A DNA stretch of 64,000 bases from Gemmobacter caeni (GCF_003054195.1 NZ_QBKP01000001.1:372001-436000), one strand, 5' to 3'. Positions 52,326-62,268 are shown, counted from the first letter of the stretch. The notes: generated by a model from the letters alone, not told the origin. Translations and numbers: made by a program.

Positions 52326-54866
52326 TCATTGCTTCGGATCGGTCAGCGCCAGATGTGCCGCCGCAAGTCGCGCCAGAGGAACGCGGTAAGGCGAACAGCT
52401 GACATAATCGAAGCCCGCCTTGCGGCAGAAGGCGATTGATTCGGGGTTTCCGCCATGTTCGCCGCAAATCGAAAGGGTGAGATTCGGCCGGGTCTGACGG
52501 CCCCGCTCCGCCCCGATCAGCAGCAGTTCCCCTACGCCATCCACATCGAGAATGTGGAACGGATCTTCGCTGAACACCCCCTCCTGCACATAGGTATTCA
52601 TGAAGCGTCCGGCGTCATCGCGGCTGAGCCCGTAGGTCATCTGCGTCAGGTCATTGGTGCCGAAGGACAGGAAGGCCGCGTGCTGCGCGATCTCGCCCGC
52701 CCGCAGCGCGGCGCGCGGGGTTTCCACCATGACACCCAGCCGGTAGTCGAAGCTGACCCCGGTTTTCGTCCGCACCAGCGCCGCCACCGCGTCGATCCGG
52801 GTTTTCACCAGTTCGACCTCGCGCCGCGCCGATACGAGGGGGATCATGATTTCCGGCACCACCGGCTCGCCCGCGCGCACGGTTTCCACTGTCGCCTCGA
52901 AAATAGCACGCGCCTGCATGTCATAGATTTCGGGCAGGACAACGCCCAGCCGGACGCCCCGCATCCCCAGCATCGGGTTGAACTCGGCCAGCGCCTCGGC
53001 CCGACGCGTGACCTCGGAAAGCGGGCGGTCCAGCGCCTCGGCCAGTTCGCGCATACCTTCGCGGGAATGCGGCAGGAACTCATGCAGCGGCGGGTCGAAC
53101 AGGCGGATGCAGACTGGCAAACCCTTCATGATTTCAAAGAGTTGCACAAAGTCCGCGCGCTGCATCGGCAAAAGCCGTGCCAGCGCCGCAGCCCGGTCGG
53201 GGGCGGTATCGGCGAAGATCATTTCGCGCATGGCCACCAGCCGCGCCTCTTCAAAGAACATGTGTTCCGTCCGGCACAGCCCGATGCCCTGCGCCATGAA
53301 GTCGCGCGCGGTCTGGGCATCCGACGGCGTGTCGGCATTGGCGCGGATTCCGATGTCGCGCAGCTCGTCCGCCCAGGCCAGAAGCTGCCGGAACGACTCC
53401 CCCTGCGCCGAGGGCAGCATGTCCGCCGCCCCCACCAGCGCCTCGCCCGAGGTGCCGTCGATGGTGATGATATCCCCCTCACGGAACACCCGGCCATCGC
53501 GGGCGGTCAGCTTGCGGTCTCGGGTATCCAGCCGGATATCGGAGGCGCCCACGATACAGGGCAGGCCAAGGCCGCGCCCGATCACCGCCGCGTGGCTGGT
53601 CATGCCGCCACGTTCCGTCAGCACCGCCGCCGCCGAATGCATGCCGCGAATGTCTTCCGGCGCGGTTTCCCGGCGCACGAGGATACAGGCCTCGCCCCGC
53701 GCGGCGCTGGCCTGTGCCGCCTGCGAGGAAAACACGATGCGCCCGGTTGCGGCACCGGGGCTGGCGGCGATGCCACGGGCGAAAACGTCGCGCGGCCCGC
53801 GCGGATCGACCTGCGGGTGCAGCAGTTCGGACAGCGCGCGGGGTTCGACCCGCAGCACCGCCTCGGCGGGGGTGATCACACCGTCGCGCGCCAGCGCCAC
53901 GGCGATCTTTAGCCCTGCACGGGCCGACCGCTGCACCTTCACCGCATCCAGCACAGCCAGCTTGCCATCCTCGATGGTGAATTCGATCTGCATTTCCTCA
54001 CGCAGGCGCTGGCGGCAGATCGCGCCCTCGCGGATCAGCTCGGCGAAGATTTCAGGCGCCAGTTCCTCCAGCGAGGGGCCGCGCGGGTCACGGGTCAGAT
54101 ACAGCGCCTCGCCCTTCTTCAGCGCGTCGCGGCCCTGGCTTTGCCCCAGATAACGGCCGATCACCTTGGGATTGCCCGTCACCGGATCGACGAACTGGAT
54201 CACGCCCGAGCCAGAGATCCCCTGCCCGATGCCTTGCGCCATCTGTTGCACCACCAGCCCCAGCGCCGCCTCCGCCGGGGCGCCCTTGGCCTGCCGCAAC
54301 AGCCGCGCGGTCGTTCCCTCCCATGCGCGGGCCATGGACCGCAGCACATCGGCCAGTTGCCGCGCCGGGTCTTCGGGGAAGGGTTCGTCCATCTCCATCT
54401 CATAGGCGCGCAGCGCGTCGTTCAGCCCGCGCGCGCCGGGTTCCAGCCCCTCGAACATATCGGGGTCAAGGCGGGCGACGTGCACGGCATAGCCCTGAAC
54501 GAAGCGCAGATACAGCGCATCAGCCGCCGCCTGCCCGTGGCTTTTGGCCAGCAGATCATGGCGCGCTGCGTTGAACCCGATGTTGAGGATGGTGGCAGGC
54601 CCGCCCCAATCGGGGTTTTCCGGGCTTGGGCGCACCGAAATCAGCGGGCTGTCGCCGAAATGGCCCAGCACCGCCGGGCAATCCAGCATCTGCCCGGCCG
54701 CAATGGCCCGCACGGTCGAGGCGGGCAGCGTTACCGTTTTCGGGACGGGCAGTTCCAGCCGGATCAGCCGTTGCAGGCATTTCGCCCGCCAGCCATGGCG
54801 CGGGGTCGAGACCTCGGCCGAGGGGGTGATGACGGTGAAATCGGTAAGAAGTTCGGTTTTCTGCAC
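52326..54866 (-). CDS. Pyruvate phosphate dikinase-like PEP-binding protein
   Basis: The 846-residue protein has an N-terminal ATP-grasp-like part, a swivelling phosphohistidine domain (ERGGMTSHAAVIGRGLGLPCI, His about 421) and a PEP/pyruvate barrel (GIGLCRTEHMFF, FLSFGTNDLTQMTYG, SICGEHGGNPESI with the catalytic cysteine). It resembles PPDK across its length, but several ATP-site residues differ: GGKGANL at the N-terminus is GWRAKCL, and the FTIEDGKLAVLDAV block lacks the usual Gln-Thr-Arg. The likely start is GTG 54866, after AAAGGG. It follows glyS and the element copy C, as ppdK genes often do in alphaproteobacteria. Confidence 0.85.
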   Translation of the reverse strand: MQKTELLTDFTVITPSAEVSTPRHGWRAKCLQRLIRLELPVPKTVTLPASTVRAIAAGQMLDCPAVLGHFGDSPLISVRPSPENPDWGGPATILNIGFNAARHDLLAKSHGQAAADALYLRFVQGYAVHVARLDPDMFEGLEPGARGLNDALRAYEMEMDEPFPEDPARQLADVLRSMARAWEGTTARLLRQAKGAPAEAALGLVVQQMAQGIGQGISGSGVIQFVDPVTGNPKVIGRYLGQSQGRDALKKGEALYLTRDPRGPSLEELAPEIFAELIREGAICRQRLREEMQIEFTIEDGKLAVLDAVKVQRSARAGLKIAVALARDGVITPAEAVLRVEPRALSELLHPQVDPRGPRDVFARGIAASPGAATGRIVFSSQAAQASAARGEACILVRRETAPEDIRGMHSAAAVLTERGGMTSHAAVIGRGLGLPCIVGASDIRLDTRDRKLTARDGRVFREGDIITIDGTSGEALVGAADMLPSAQGESFRQLLAWADELRDIGIRANADTPSDAQTARDFMAQGIGLCRTEHMFFEEARLVAMREMIFADTAPDRAAALARLLPMQRADFVQLFEIMKGLPVCIRLFDPPLHEFLPHSREGMRELAEALDRPLSEVTRRAEALAEFNPMLGMRGVRLGVVLPEIYDMQARAIFEATVETVRAGEPVVPEIMIPLVSARREVELVKTRIDAVAALVRTKTGVSFDYRLGVMVETPRAALRAGEIAQHAAFLSFGTNDLTQMTYGLSRDDAGRFMNTYVQEGVFSEDPFHILDVDGVGELLLIGAERGRQTRPNLTLSICGEHGGNPESIAFCRKAGFDYVSCSPYRVPLARLAAAHLALTDPKQ

Positions 54867-54933
54867 TGCGGCGCCCTTTCGGTTCGCGGGCAGAATACGC
54901 CGTTCGGGGCGTGGCGCAAGCGGCGCTGGCAAA

Positions 54934-55004
54934 AGGGGGGCTTTCCGCCCCCCTCGCCCGTTCCGGGCTCACCCCCCGGAGGATATTTTGGCCAAGATGA
55001 AGGG
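54934..55004 (-). repeat. Dispersed 3' hairpin element, copy C
   Basis: In glyS sense this reads CCCCTTCATCTTGGCC, AAAATATCCTCCGGGGGGTGA, hairpin 1 GCCCG-GAA-CGGGC, then hairpin 2 GGGGGGC-GGAAA-GCCCCCC followed by TTTTG. It probably serves as the glyS terminator. The element begins three bases after the glyS stop codon. Confidence 0.75.
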
Positions 55005-55006
55005 GA

Positions 55007-57103
55007 TCAGCCCTCGACCTTGGTGAAGTCGGCCACCTGTGCCACCAGCGCGCGGATGCGGTGGAGCAAGTTCAGACGGTTGCGCCGCACGATGGCGTTG
55101 TCGGTATTGATCTGAACGGCGGTGAAGAAGGCGTCGATGGGCGCGCGCAGTTTGGCCATGGCGGCCATGGCGGCGGCGAAATCTTCCTGCACCATGGCCG
55201 GAGCAATGGCAGCCTCGCCCGCGTCGAGCGCGGCGAACAGGGCGCGTTCCTCGTCGGTTTCGGCGAATTTGGGATCGGCGCCGAAGGAATATTCCACTCC
55301 GTCCTTCTGTTCGGCCTGTGTCAGGATGTTGTTCGCCCGCTTGAAGCCTTGCAGCAGGTTGGTGCCATCGTCAGAGCCAAGGAAGGCTTGCAGCGCCTCG
55401 GCGCGTTTCACCAGCAGGGTGAGGTCGTCATTGCCGGGCATGGCAAGGCAGGCGTCGATGACGTCGTGGCGAATACCCTGATCGCGGAGGAAGACCTTGA
55501 GGCGGTCGTGGAAGAAGGAGAGGAGATCCGCCATCACCTCATTTGAGAACTTAAACGGTCCATTTTCAGTGAGCTTTTGCTGCAAGAGATGGACCATACG
55601 GATATCGGCAATTCGCCAACGCACCCCATTCCCCAGCACCAGCCGGATCACCCCCAGCGCGGCGCGGCGCAGCGCGAAGGGGTCTTTGCTCCCCGTCGGC
55701 TTCTCGTCGATGGCCCAGAACCCGGTCAGCGTGTCGATCTTGTCGGCCAGCGCCACCGCCACCGAAACCGGCTCTGACGGCACAGCATCAGAAGGCCCCA
55801 GTGGCGAGTAATGGTCGCGGGCGGCGTTGGCGATGGTTTCGGGTTCGCCCGCCTCCAGCGCGTAATAGCGGCCCATGGTGCCTTGCAGTTCGGGGAATTC
55901 ACCGACCATGGCAGAGCGCAGGTCGAGCTTCGCCAGACCGGCGGCGCGGGCGGCCTGATCCGGGTCAGCCCCCACCAGCGGCGCGATCTCGCGGGCGAGC
56001 GCGGCGATACGGGCGATGCGGTCGGCCTGACTGCCCAGCTTGTTGTGGAAGGTCACGGCCTTCAGCCCCTCGGCCCAGTCGCCCATACCGGCCTTGGCGA
56101 CGCGCAGGTCGTTTTCCCAGAAGAAGCGGGCGTCGGACAGGCGGGCGGACAGCACCTTCAGGTTGCCCTTCAGGATGGTCGCGCCATTGTCGGCGGTTTC
56201 GCGGTTGGCGACGGTCACGAAGCCCTCGATCCGGCCCGATTTCGGGTTTCTGACCGAGAAGAATTTCTGATGCTCGCGCATCGAGGTTTGCAGCACTTCG
56301 GGCGGCAGGTGCAGGAATTCGGCGCCGATGGCGCCCATCAGCACCACGGGCCATTCCACCAGCCCCGCCACCTCGGTCAGCAATCCCGCATCAGGGACAA
56401 GTTCAAGACCGCGCGCAAAGGCCTGATTTTGCGCATCATTCCAGATATGCGCCTCACGTTCAGCGCTGTCGAGCATCACGAAGGCGCGGCGCAATTTCGC
56501 GGTATAGTCGTCAAAGGACGAAACCGCGAACCGCGCGGGCGCCATGAAACGGTGGCCCCCGGTGGTATTGCCCGCGACGATCCCGTCAACCGACATCGGC
56601 ACGACCTCGGCCCCGCCCTCGTCGCCCAGAAGGCAGAGGATGGAGTGCAGCGGCCGCACCCAGCGCAGGCTGCCCGAGCCCCAGCGCATCGACTTCGGCC
56701 AGGGGAACGTGCGGATGGTGCGTTCCAGCACCTCGGCGATGATTTCGGCGGCCTTGCGGCCGGGTTTCTCGATGACGGCGAAATAGACCTCGGCCTTCTT
56801 GTCGGCGCGCTTTTCCAACTGGTCCAGCGTCAACCCGGTGGAGCGCAGGAAGCCGTCCAGCGCGGCCTGCGGCGCGTCGGTGCGGGGGCCTTTGCGTTCC
56901 TCGCGCACGGGTTTGCTTTCGGGCGTCAACCCCTGCACCGTCAGCACCAGCCGGCGCGGCGTGGAAAACGCCCGGGCGCTTTCATAGGTCAGACCCGCCT
57001 CGACCAGACCGTCCGTCACCAGCTTCTTCAGGTTCTCGCGCGCGGCGGCTTGCATCCGCGCAGGGATTTCCTCGGAAAACAGTTCGATCAGCAGGTCGGA
57101 CAT
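55007..57103 (-). CDS. glyS: Glycyl-tRNA synthetase beta subunit
   Basis: The 698-residue subunit of the alpha2beta2 enzyme recognises and helps charge tRNA-Gly. It opens DLLIELFSEEIPARMQAAAREN, contains LGDEGGAEVVPMSVDGIVAGN and VADKIDTLTGFWAIDEKPTGSKDPFALRR, and ends with the DALR-type anticodon region. Length matches the family. The alpha subunit gene is two genes upstream, separated by the DUF6446-type gene, and a 147-base gap precedes glyS in which I see no further gene. Confidence 0.96.
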   Translation of the reverse strand: MSDLLIELFSEEIPARMQAAARENLKKLVTDGLVEAGLTYESARAFSTPRRLVLTVQGLTPESKPVREERKGPRTDAPQAALDGFLRSTGLTLDQLEKRADKKAEVYFAVIEKPGRKAAEIIAEVLERTIRTFPWPKSMRWGSGSLRWVRPLHSILCLLGDEGGAEVVPMSVDGIVAGNTTGGHRFMAPARFAVSSFDDYTAKLRRAFVMLDSAEREAHIWNDAQNQAFARGLELVPDAGLLTEVAGLVEWPVVLMGAIGAEFLHLPPEVLQTSMREHQKFFSVRNPKSGRIEGFVTVANRETADNGATILKGNLKVLSARLSDARFFWENDLRVAKAGMGDWAEGLKAVTFHNKLGSQADRIARIAALAREIAPLVGADPDQAARAAGLAKLDLRSAMVGEFPELQGTMGRYYALEAGEPETIANAARDHYSPLGPSDAVPSEPVSVAVALADKIDTLTGFWAIDEKPTGSKDPFALRRAALGVIRLVLGNGVRWRIADIRMVHLLQQKLTENGPFKFSNEVMADLLSFFHDRLKVFLRDQGIRHDVIDACLAMPGNDDLTLLVKRAEALQAFLGSDDGTNLLQGFKRANNILTQAEQKDGVEYSFGADPKFAETDEERALFAALDAGEAAIAPAMVQEDFAAAMAAMAKLRAPIDAFFTAVQINTDNAIVRRNRLNLLHRIRALVAQVADFTKVEG

Positions 57104-57250
57104 GGAGATCTTCTTTCAGCTTCGCGGATCATCCGGGCGCGGCCGCGCCCTGCCTGCGGCATACAGGCCCGGCCGTCGCCACGCAAGCGGACCGGGGCGA
57201 TTTTGCGGCACATCCCGAGGGCGAAACGGCACCGCGCCCGGCCCTGCCGC

Positions 57251-57748
57251 TTACTTCAGGATGCCCTTGGTCGGGTCTTCCTTCAGCTTGTCGTTCAACT
57301 GGTGCCAGGCATAGGCATTGCCGTTCGGAAAGACCGCGACAACCCGATCCACGCCCGGCACGATGTCATGGACCGACAGGAAGGCGATGGCTTCGCCCGT
57401 TTCCAGCGCCTCGCCGATCTTTTCGGCATTGAAGCAATCGAACCACGGCGGGCCGACCAGCGGTTCGGCCTGATCATAGACCCTGTAGGTCTCGGTCAGC
57501 ATGGCTTGGCTCATCGGGGTGTGGAAACAGGCCCGGAAGCGCAGCGGCGAGGATGTGGCGTCAATGCCTTCCACATTCTCGGCCAGAATCGCCTCGGGCG
57601 CATCCCCAAGGATCGGGGTCAGCTGGATTTCCGCCCCCGGCTGAAAGGTGGCGGGTTCATAGAAGGCGTAGACCTGCAACCAGTAGATTGCGATTCCTGC
57701 GATTGCGGCGATCAAAACGATTCCCCCCGCGATGAGCTTGCCACTCAC
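57251..57748 (-). CDS. DUF6446-like membrane-anchored protein between glyQ and glyS
   Basis: The 165-residue protein has one N-terminal membrane segment ([24 protein letters not shown]) and a soluble domain with two cysteines ([22 protein letters not shown]) that would face the periplasm. I recall a Rhodobacteraceae family (DUF6446) at this position; its function is unknown. Start GTG 57748 overlaps the glyQ stop by four bases (GTGA), a translational coupling. No link to tRNA charging is evident in the sequence. Confidence 0.8.
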   Translation of the reverse strand: MSGKLIAGGIVLIAAIAGIAIYWLQVYAFYEPATFQPGAEIQLTPILGDAPEAILAENVEGIDATSSPLRFRACFHTPMSQAMLTETYRVYDQAEPLVGPPWFDCFNAEKIGEALETGEAIAFLSVHDIVPGVDRVVAVFPNGNAYAWHQLNDKLKEDPTKGILK

Positions 57749-58680
57749 GCCGCCGTCTCCACCGAGGCGCCCGCCTCGGTCTGGACGAAGGCATCGGCGC
57801 ATTTCTTCGCCAGCGCGCGCACCCGGCCGATATAGGCCTGCCGTTCGGTGACCGAGATCACGCCGCGCGCGTCGAGCAGGTTGAACAGATGGCTGGCCTT
57901 GATGCACTGGTCATAGGCGGGATGCGCCATGATGATGCGCTTGCCGCTGTTCGGATCTTGCGGATCAAAGGCCAGCAGGCGTTCGCATTCAGCCTCGGCA
58001 TCCTCGAAATGGCGCAGCAGCATCTCGGTCGTGGCGCCGTCGAAATTGTGGCGGCTGTATTCCTCCTCCGTCTGGCGGAAGATATCGCCGTATTTCAGGG
58101 GGATCGGCGATTTCGGGTCGTTGAACGGCATGTCCATGACGTGATCAATGCCCAGCACATACATCGCCAGCCGCTCCAGACCATAGGTCAGCTCGCCCGA
58201 GACCGGCTTGCAGTCATGCCCGCCGACCTGCTGGAAATAGGTAAACTGGCTGACTTCCATGCCGTCGCACCAGACTTCCCAGCCCAGCCCCCAGGCGCCC
58301 AGCGTCGGGCTTTCCCAGTCATCCTCGACAAAGCGGATGTCATGCAGGCTTGTGTCGATGCCGATGGCGTTCAGGCTGCCCAGATACAGCTCCTGCAGAT
58401 CGGGCGGCGAGGGTTTGATCAGCACCTGATACTGATAGTAGTGCTGAAGCCGGTTCGGGTTCTCGCCGTAACGGCCATCGGTCGGGCGGCGCGAGGGCTG
58501 CACATAGGCGGCGGCCCAGGGTTTGTTGCCAAGGCTGCGCAGCGTCGTCGCCGGGTGGAAGGTGCCCGCGCCCACCTCCATGTCATAAGGTTGCAGCACG
58601 GCACAGCCCCTTGAACCCCAGTAGGTCATCAGGCGCAGGATGATTTCCTGAAAGCTGCGGGGCGTATCGGTGGCGGACAT
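57745..58680 (-). CDS. glyQ: Glycyl-tRNA synthetase alpha subunit
   Basis: The 311-residue catalytic subunit activates glycine with ATP. Class II motifs are visible: [55 protein letters not shown] and [15 protein letters not shown]. Residues 270-311 are the usual helical end. ATG 58680 has GAGG seven bases upstream; the open frame is longer but not conserved. It heads the glyQ-DUF6446-glyS group. Confidence 0.97.
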   Translation of the reverse strand: MSATDTPRSFQEIILRLMTYWGSRGCAVLQPYDMEVGAGTFHPATTLRSLGNKPWAAAYVQPSRRPTDGRYGENPNRLQHYYQYQVLIKPSPPDLQELYLGSLNAIGIDTSLHDIRFVEDDWESPTLGAWGLGWEVWCDGMEVSQFTYFQQVGGHDCKPVSGELTYGLERLAMYVLGIDHVMDMPFNDPKSPIPLKYGDIFRQTEEEYSRHNFDGATTEMLLRHFEDAEAECERLLAFDPQDPNSGKRIIMAHPAYDQCIKASHLFNLLDARGVISVTERQAYIGRVRALAKKCADAFVQTEAGASVETAA

Positions 58681-58890
58681 GGCGGACCTCAGGGAAGACG
58701 GGGCCGGACGGCGGCAATTCCCCGTCTGCATAGGCAGAAGGGCCGCGAGGGTCAATGGGATGCCGCCCCCGCTTCGCGGCGGCGCGCCTGCTCGCGGAAC
58801 TGTCAGATTTCAGGGATGCACAGCGTTTGCATGCGGCGGCGGGCGAGTGTAACGCTCGGGTGAGGTGGACGTGACGGGATTACAGTGGGA

Positions 58891-60708
58891 ATGAGACATA
58901 TTCTTTATCTGCTTGGCCTTGTGGTGCTGCTGGCACTGCCGCAGGGAGCACGGGCGCAACAGCAATACTGGCTTCAGATCGAGGCGCAGCCGACCCTGCG
59001 CGAGGCCGAGGATCGCGCGCGCGCCTGGTCGGCGCTGTTTCCCGATGTGGCGGGCTTCACCCTGGGGGCGGGCTGGTATGCGCTGACGCTGGGTCCGCAT
59101 CTGGATCGCGACTCTGCGCAGGAACGGCTGGTGCAACTGAAACGCGAGGGGCTGATCCCGCGGGACAGCTATGTGACCGACAATCGCGCGCTGCGCGAGC
59201 CCTTTTGGCCCACCGGCATGAATCTGGCTCCAGCCCCCGCCGAACCCGAGGCACAGCCCGTTACCGTACCCGAAGTGCAGACCCTGGCCCTGCCCGACGC
59301 CGGAACCGGCACCGACCCGGCCCCCGCACCGGAACCGGAGGCGCAGGCGGCGCCCCCCGAGCCTTCGCCCCCGGCGATCATCGAGGAAAGCCCGGCCGAA
59401 GCCCGCGCCTCGGAAGCCCTGCTGAGCCGGGATCAGCGGATGGAATTGCAGGCCGCCCTGCAATGGTATGGCTTCTACAATGCCAGCATCGACGGCGCCT
59501 TCGGACCCGGCACCCGCAAGAGCATGGCAGACTGGCAGACCGCGAACGGGCTGGAGCCGACCGGCATCCTGACCACGATGCAGCGCGACACGCTGGTCGC
59601 GGCGCACCAGCAGGCGCAGGCGGAACTCGGCCTGCAAACCGTGACCGAACAGGAGGCGGGGATCGAAATCACCCTGCCGACCGCGCTGGTGGAATTTGAC
59701 CATTACGAACCGCCCTTCGCGCATTTCCGCGAAAAGAACGGCTCGGGCGTGCGGGTCATCCTGATTTCGGAACCGGGCGATCAGTCGACGCTCTACGGGC
59801 TTTACGACGTGCTGCAAACGCTTGAGGTCGTGCCTCTGTCGGGCGAGCGCAGCCGTGCCGAACGCAGCTTCACCATCGACGGGCGCAACGGCACGGTGGC
59901 AAGCCATACTTATGCCGAACTGTCGAAGGGACTGATCAAGGGTTACATGCTGATCTGGAACCCGGCGCAGGACGAGCGCATGGGCCGCGTGCTGGCAGCG
60001 ATGCAGTCGAGCTTCCGTTCGGTCGGGGACAAGGCGCTGGATCCGGGTCTTGTGCCGCTGTCCGACGACAGCCGCCGCAGCTTGATGGCCGGGCTGGAAG
60101 TTCGGCGCCCTGAACTGTCGCGCACCGGCTTTTATGTCGATGGCAGTGGCGCCGTGCTGACCACCCGCGAGGCGGTGGAAGGCTGCAACCGTATCACGCT
60201 GGACCTGCGCACCGACGCCACCGTCACCTTCTCGGATGCCGCGACCGGGCTGGCGCTGCTGAAGCCCGCGCAACAATTGTCTCCACCCGCCGTCGCCGAA
60301 TTGCTGACCGGGCCGGCGCGTCCCGGACAGGAAGTTGCCGTCTCGGGCTACAGCTATGAAGACACCCTGCCCGCCCCGACCCTGACCTTCGGCACGCTGG
60401 AGGAAATGAAGGGGCTGGACGGTGAGGCGGGCATCGCGCGTCTGTCGCTTCAGTCGCTGCCCGGCGATGCCGGTGGCCCGGTGCTGGACGGCGCGGGCAC
60501 CGTCATCGGTATGCTCATGCCGCGCGACACCGCAGGCAGCCGCAAGCTGCCCGACAGCGTGACCTATGCCGCGCAGGCCGCCACCATCGCTACCCGCCTG
60601 ACCGAAGCGGGGATCACCCCGCATGCCTCGGCGCGCAGCGGCGCCATGGCGCCCGAAGATCTGAGCCGGATGGCGCGAGGCATGACCGTTCTGGTCTCCT
60701 GCTGGTAA
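58891..60708 (+). CDS. Periplasmic SPOR and peptidoglycan-binding protein with inactive trypsin-like domain
   Basis: The 605-residue precursor has a signal peptide ending GARA (residue 22), a SPOR-like module at 24-100 (YWLQIEAQPTLREAEDRARA), a Pro/Glu-rich linker, a PG_binding_1 module at about 175-240 (LQAALQWYGFYNASIDGAFGPG), a middle domain, and a trypsin-like C-terminal domain. In the latter the motif equivalent to LTNAHVVxGC is LTTREAVEGC (Glu427 for His), the Asp position falls near Gly453, and GDSGG is GDAGG (Ala527). It probably binds peptidoglycan but should not cleave peptides. A terminator follows at 60729. Confidence 0.85.
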   Translation: MRHILYLLGLVVLLALPQGARAQQQYWLQIEAQPTLREAEDRARAWSALFPDVAGFTLGAGWYALTLGPHLDRDSAQERLVQLKREGLIPRDSYVTDNRALREPFWPTGMNLAPAPAEPEAQPVTVPEVQTLALPDAGTGTDPAPAPEPEAQAAPPEPSPPAIIEESPAEARASEALLSRDQRMELQAALQWYGFYNASIDGAFGPGTRKSMADWQTANGLEPTGILTTMQRDTLVAAHQQAQAELGLQTVTEQEAGIEITLPTALVEFDHYEPPFAHFREKNGSGVRVILISEPGDQSTLYGLYDVLQTLEVVPLSGERSRAERSFTIDGRNGTVASHTYAELSKGLIKGYMLIWNPAQDERMGRVLAAMQSSFRSVGDKALDPGLVPLSDDSRRSLMAGLEVRRPELSRTGFYVDGSGAVLTTREAVEGCNRITLDLRTDATVTFSDAATGLALLKPAQQLSPPAVAELLTGPARPGQEVAVSGYSYEDTLPAPTLTFGTLEEMKGLDGEAGIARLSLQSLPGDAGGPVLDGAGTVIGMLMPRDTAGSRKLPDSVTYAAQAATIATRLTEAGITPHASARSGAMAPEDLSRMARGMTVLVSCW

Positions 60709-60727
60709 GCCACCGGAGCCCGCAGAC

Positions 60728-60760
60728 AAAAAGGGGCCGCCACGCGCGCGGCCCCTTTTG
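60728..60760. terminator. Strong bidirectional terminator
   Basis: AAAAGGGGCCGC (60729-60740) pairs with GCGGCCCCTTTT (60748-60759) around CACGCGC. It separates the convergent pseudoprotease and trkH genes. Confidence 0.93.
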
Positions 60761-60764
60761 CATG

Positions 60765-62237
60765 TCAGTCGCGCCAGAACCGCGCCATGAACAGCACATA
60801 GACCGACAGCAGCTCCAGCCGCCCCAGGATCATCCCGGCAATCAGCAGCCATTTGGAGGCGGGCGGAAAACCATCCACCGCGCCCGTACGCCCGACCTCG
60901 GGCCCCCAGACCGGCCCGATATTGGCAAGCGAAGTCCAGGCCCCGGTCAGCGCCGCGCTGTCCGACAGGCCGCTGAGCGACAGCGCCACCACCAGTAAGC
61001 CGAAGGTCAGCACGAACAGCGTGAAGAACATGATGACCGAATCCAGCACGTCATCACTGACCGGATGCCCGCCATAGCGCATCTGCACCGCCGCACTGGG
61101 ATGGCGCAGACGACGCAATTGCACCTTCACCGCCTCGAACAGGATCAGATAGCGGAACACCTTGACCGAACAGACGGTGGAGGAGGTGCAGCCGCCGATC
61201 AGCCCCACGGTCAGCAGCACTGTAAAGGCGAAAGCCCCCCAGAGCGTGACATCAACCGAGGCATAGCCGGTGCCGGTGAACACAGTAACGACGTTGAACA
61301 GCACATCCGTCGCAATACGCTCCGGCGCGATCTCGTGCTGCCACCAGGCGATGAACAGGATCAGCCCTACCGCGACCGCATTCCAGCGCAGGAAGGCCCG
61401 CACCTGAATATCGCGGAACAGCGGCGCCACATCGCCCCGCATCACCTGCACATAGCGGATGAACGGCAACGAGGCCATGAGCATGAACAACACCGCCACC
61501 AGCTTCGATGCCTCGGGGAAGGCCGCGAAGCTCAGATCGCGGGTCGAGAAGCCGCCGGTAGAAACGCAGGTCAGCGCATGCATCACCGCCTCGAACCCCG
61601 ACATGCCCAGCGCCCGGAAGGCCAGCGCACAGGCCACGGTGATCAGCGCGTAGATCTGGATCAGCCCGACCGAGATTTCAAAGGCGCGGGGCAGGATCTT
61701 GCCCAGCGTGTCAAACCCTTCCGAGCGGAAGAACTGCATCCCGCCGACTTTCATCACCGGCAGAAAGATCAGGGCCACGATGACGATCCCCAGCCCGCCC
61801 AGCCATTGCAGCATGCCGCGCCAGAGGTTCGTGCCCATCGGCAGCAGGTCAAGCCCCGGCGCGCCGGTTTCGGCATCGGGGCCGATGATGGTGGTTCCGG
61901 TGGTCGTCATGCCCGAAACCGCCTCGAAATAGGCATCCGTCGCGCTCAGCCCCGGTTCGCCCAGCATGAAAGGCAGCGCTCCGAAGGCGGGCAGGATCGT
62001 CCACACGGCCGTGGTCAGCACGAAGGCCTGTTTCACGGTCAGCCCCGTACCCGTCGCATTGGAACAGGTCAGGGCCATCACGGCGCCGGTCACAGTGGTC
62101 ACCGTCGCCGCCGAGAGGAAGGCCAGCCAGTTGCCATGCCCGGTGATGCGGTCCAGCCCCAGCGGCAGCAGCATCAGCCCGCCCAGCACAACCAGCAGGA
62201 GGCCAAGGATATAGACGATCGGTCGCAGATCAATCAT
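60765..62237 (-). CDS. trkH: TrkH family potassium channel subunit (paralogue 1)
   Basis: The 490-residue protein has the four-fold membrane-P-loop-membrane repeat of TrkH/KtrB. Pore loops are visible at MTTTGTTIIG, VSTGGFSTRD, FTGTGYASVD and GGCTSSTVCSVKVF. The last has Ser where E. coli TrkH has the filter glycine (GGCAGST). Potassium uptake normally needs a cytoplasmic TrkA regulator, not found in the window. It follows a very similar gene by 31 bases, so the two were produced by duplication and are probably co-transcribed. Confidence 0.92.
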   Translation of the reverse strand: MIDLRPIVYILGLLLVVLGGLMLLPLGLDRITGHGNWLAFLSAATVTTVTGAVMALTCSNATGTGLTVKQAFVLTTAVWTILPAFGALPFMLGEPGLSATDAYFEAVSGMTTTGTTIIGPDAETGAPGLDLLPMGTNLWRGMLQWLGGLGIVIVALIFLPVMKVGGMQFFRSEGFDTLGKILPRAFEISVGLIQIYALITVACALAFRALGMSGFEAVMHALTCVSTGGFSTRDLSFAAFPEASKLVAVLFMLMASLPFIRYVQVMRGDVAPLFRDIQVRAFLRWNAVAVGLILFIAWWQHEIAPERIATDVLFNVVTVFTGTGYASVDVTLWGAFAFTVLLTVGLIGGCTSSTVCSVKVFRYLILFEAVKVQLRRLRHPSAAVQMRYGGHPVSDDVLDSVIMFFTLFVLTFGLLVVALSLSGLSDSAALTGAWTSLANIGPVWGPEVGRTGAVDGFPPASKWLLIAGMILGRLELLSVYVLFMARFWRD

Positions 62238-62268
62238 GCACAGAACCTCGCCCCGCAGCAGCCAGCTG

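Noticed and set aside
52455-53912. 485-codon plus-strand frame opposite the PPDK-like gene
   Set aside because: Antisense shadow; the minus strand encodes conserved PEP-binding motifs over the same bases.
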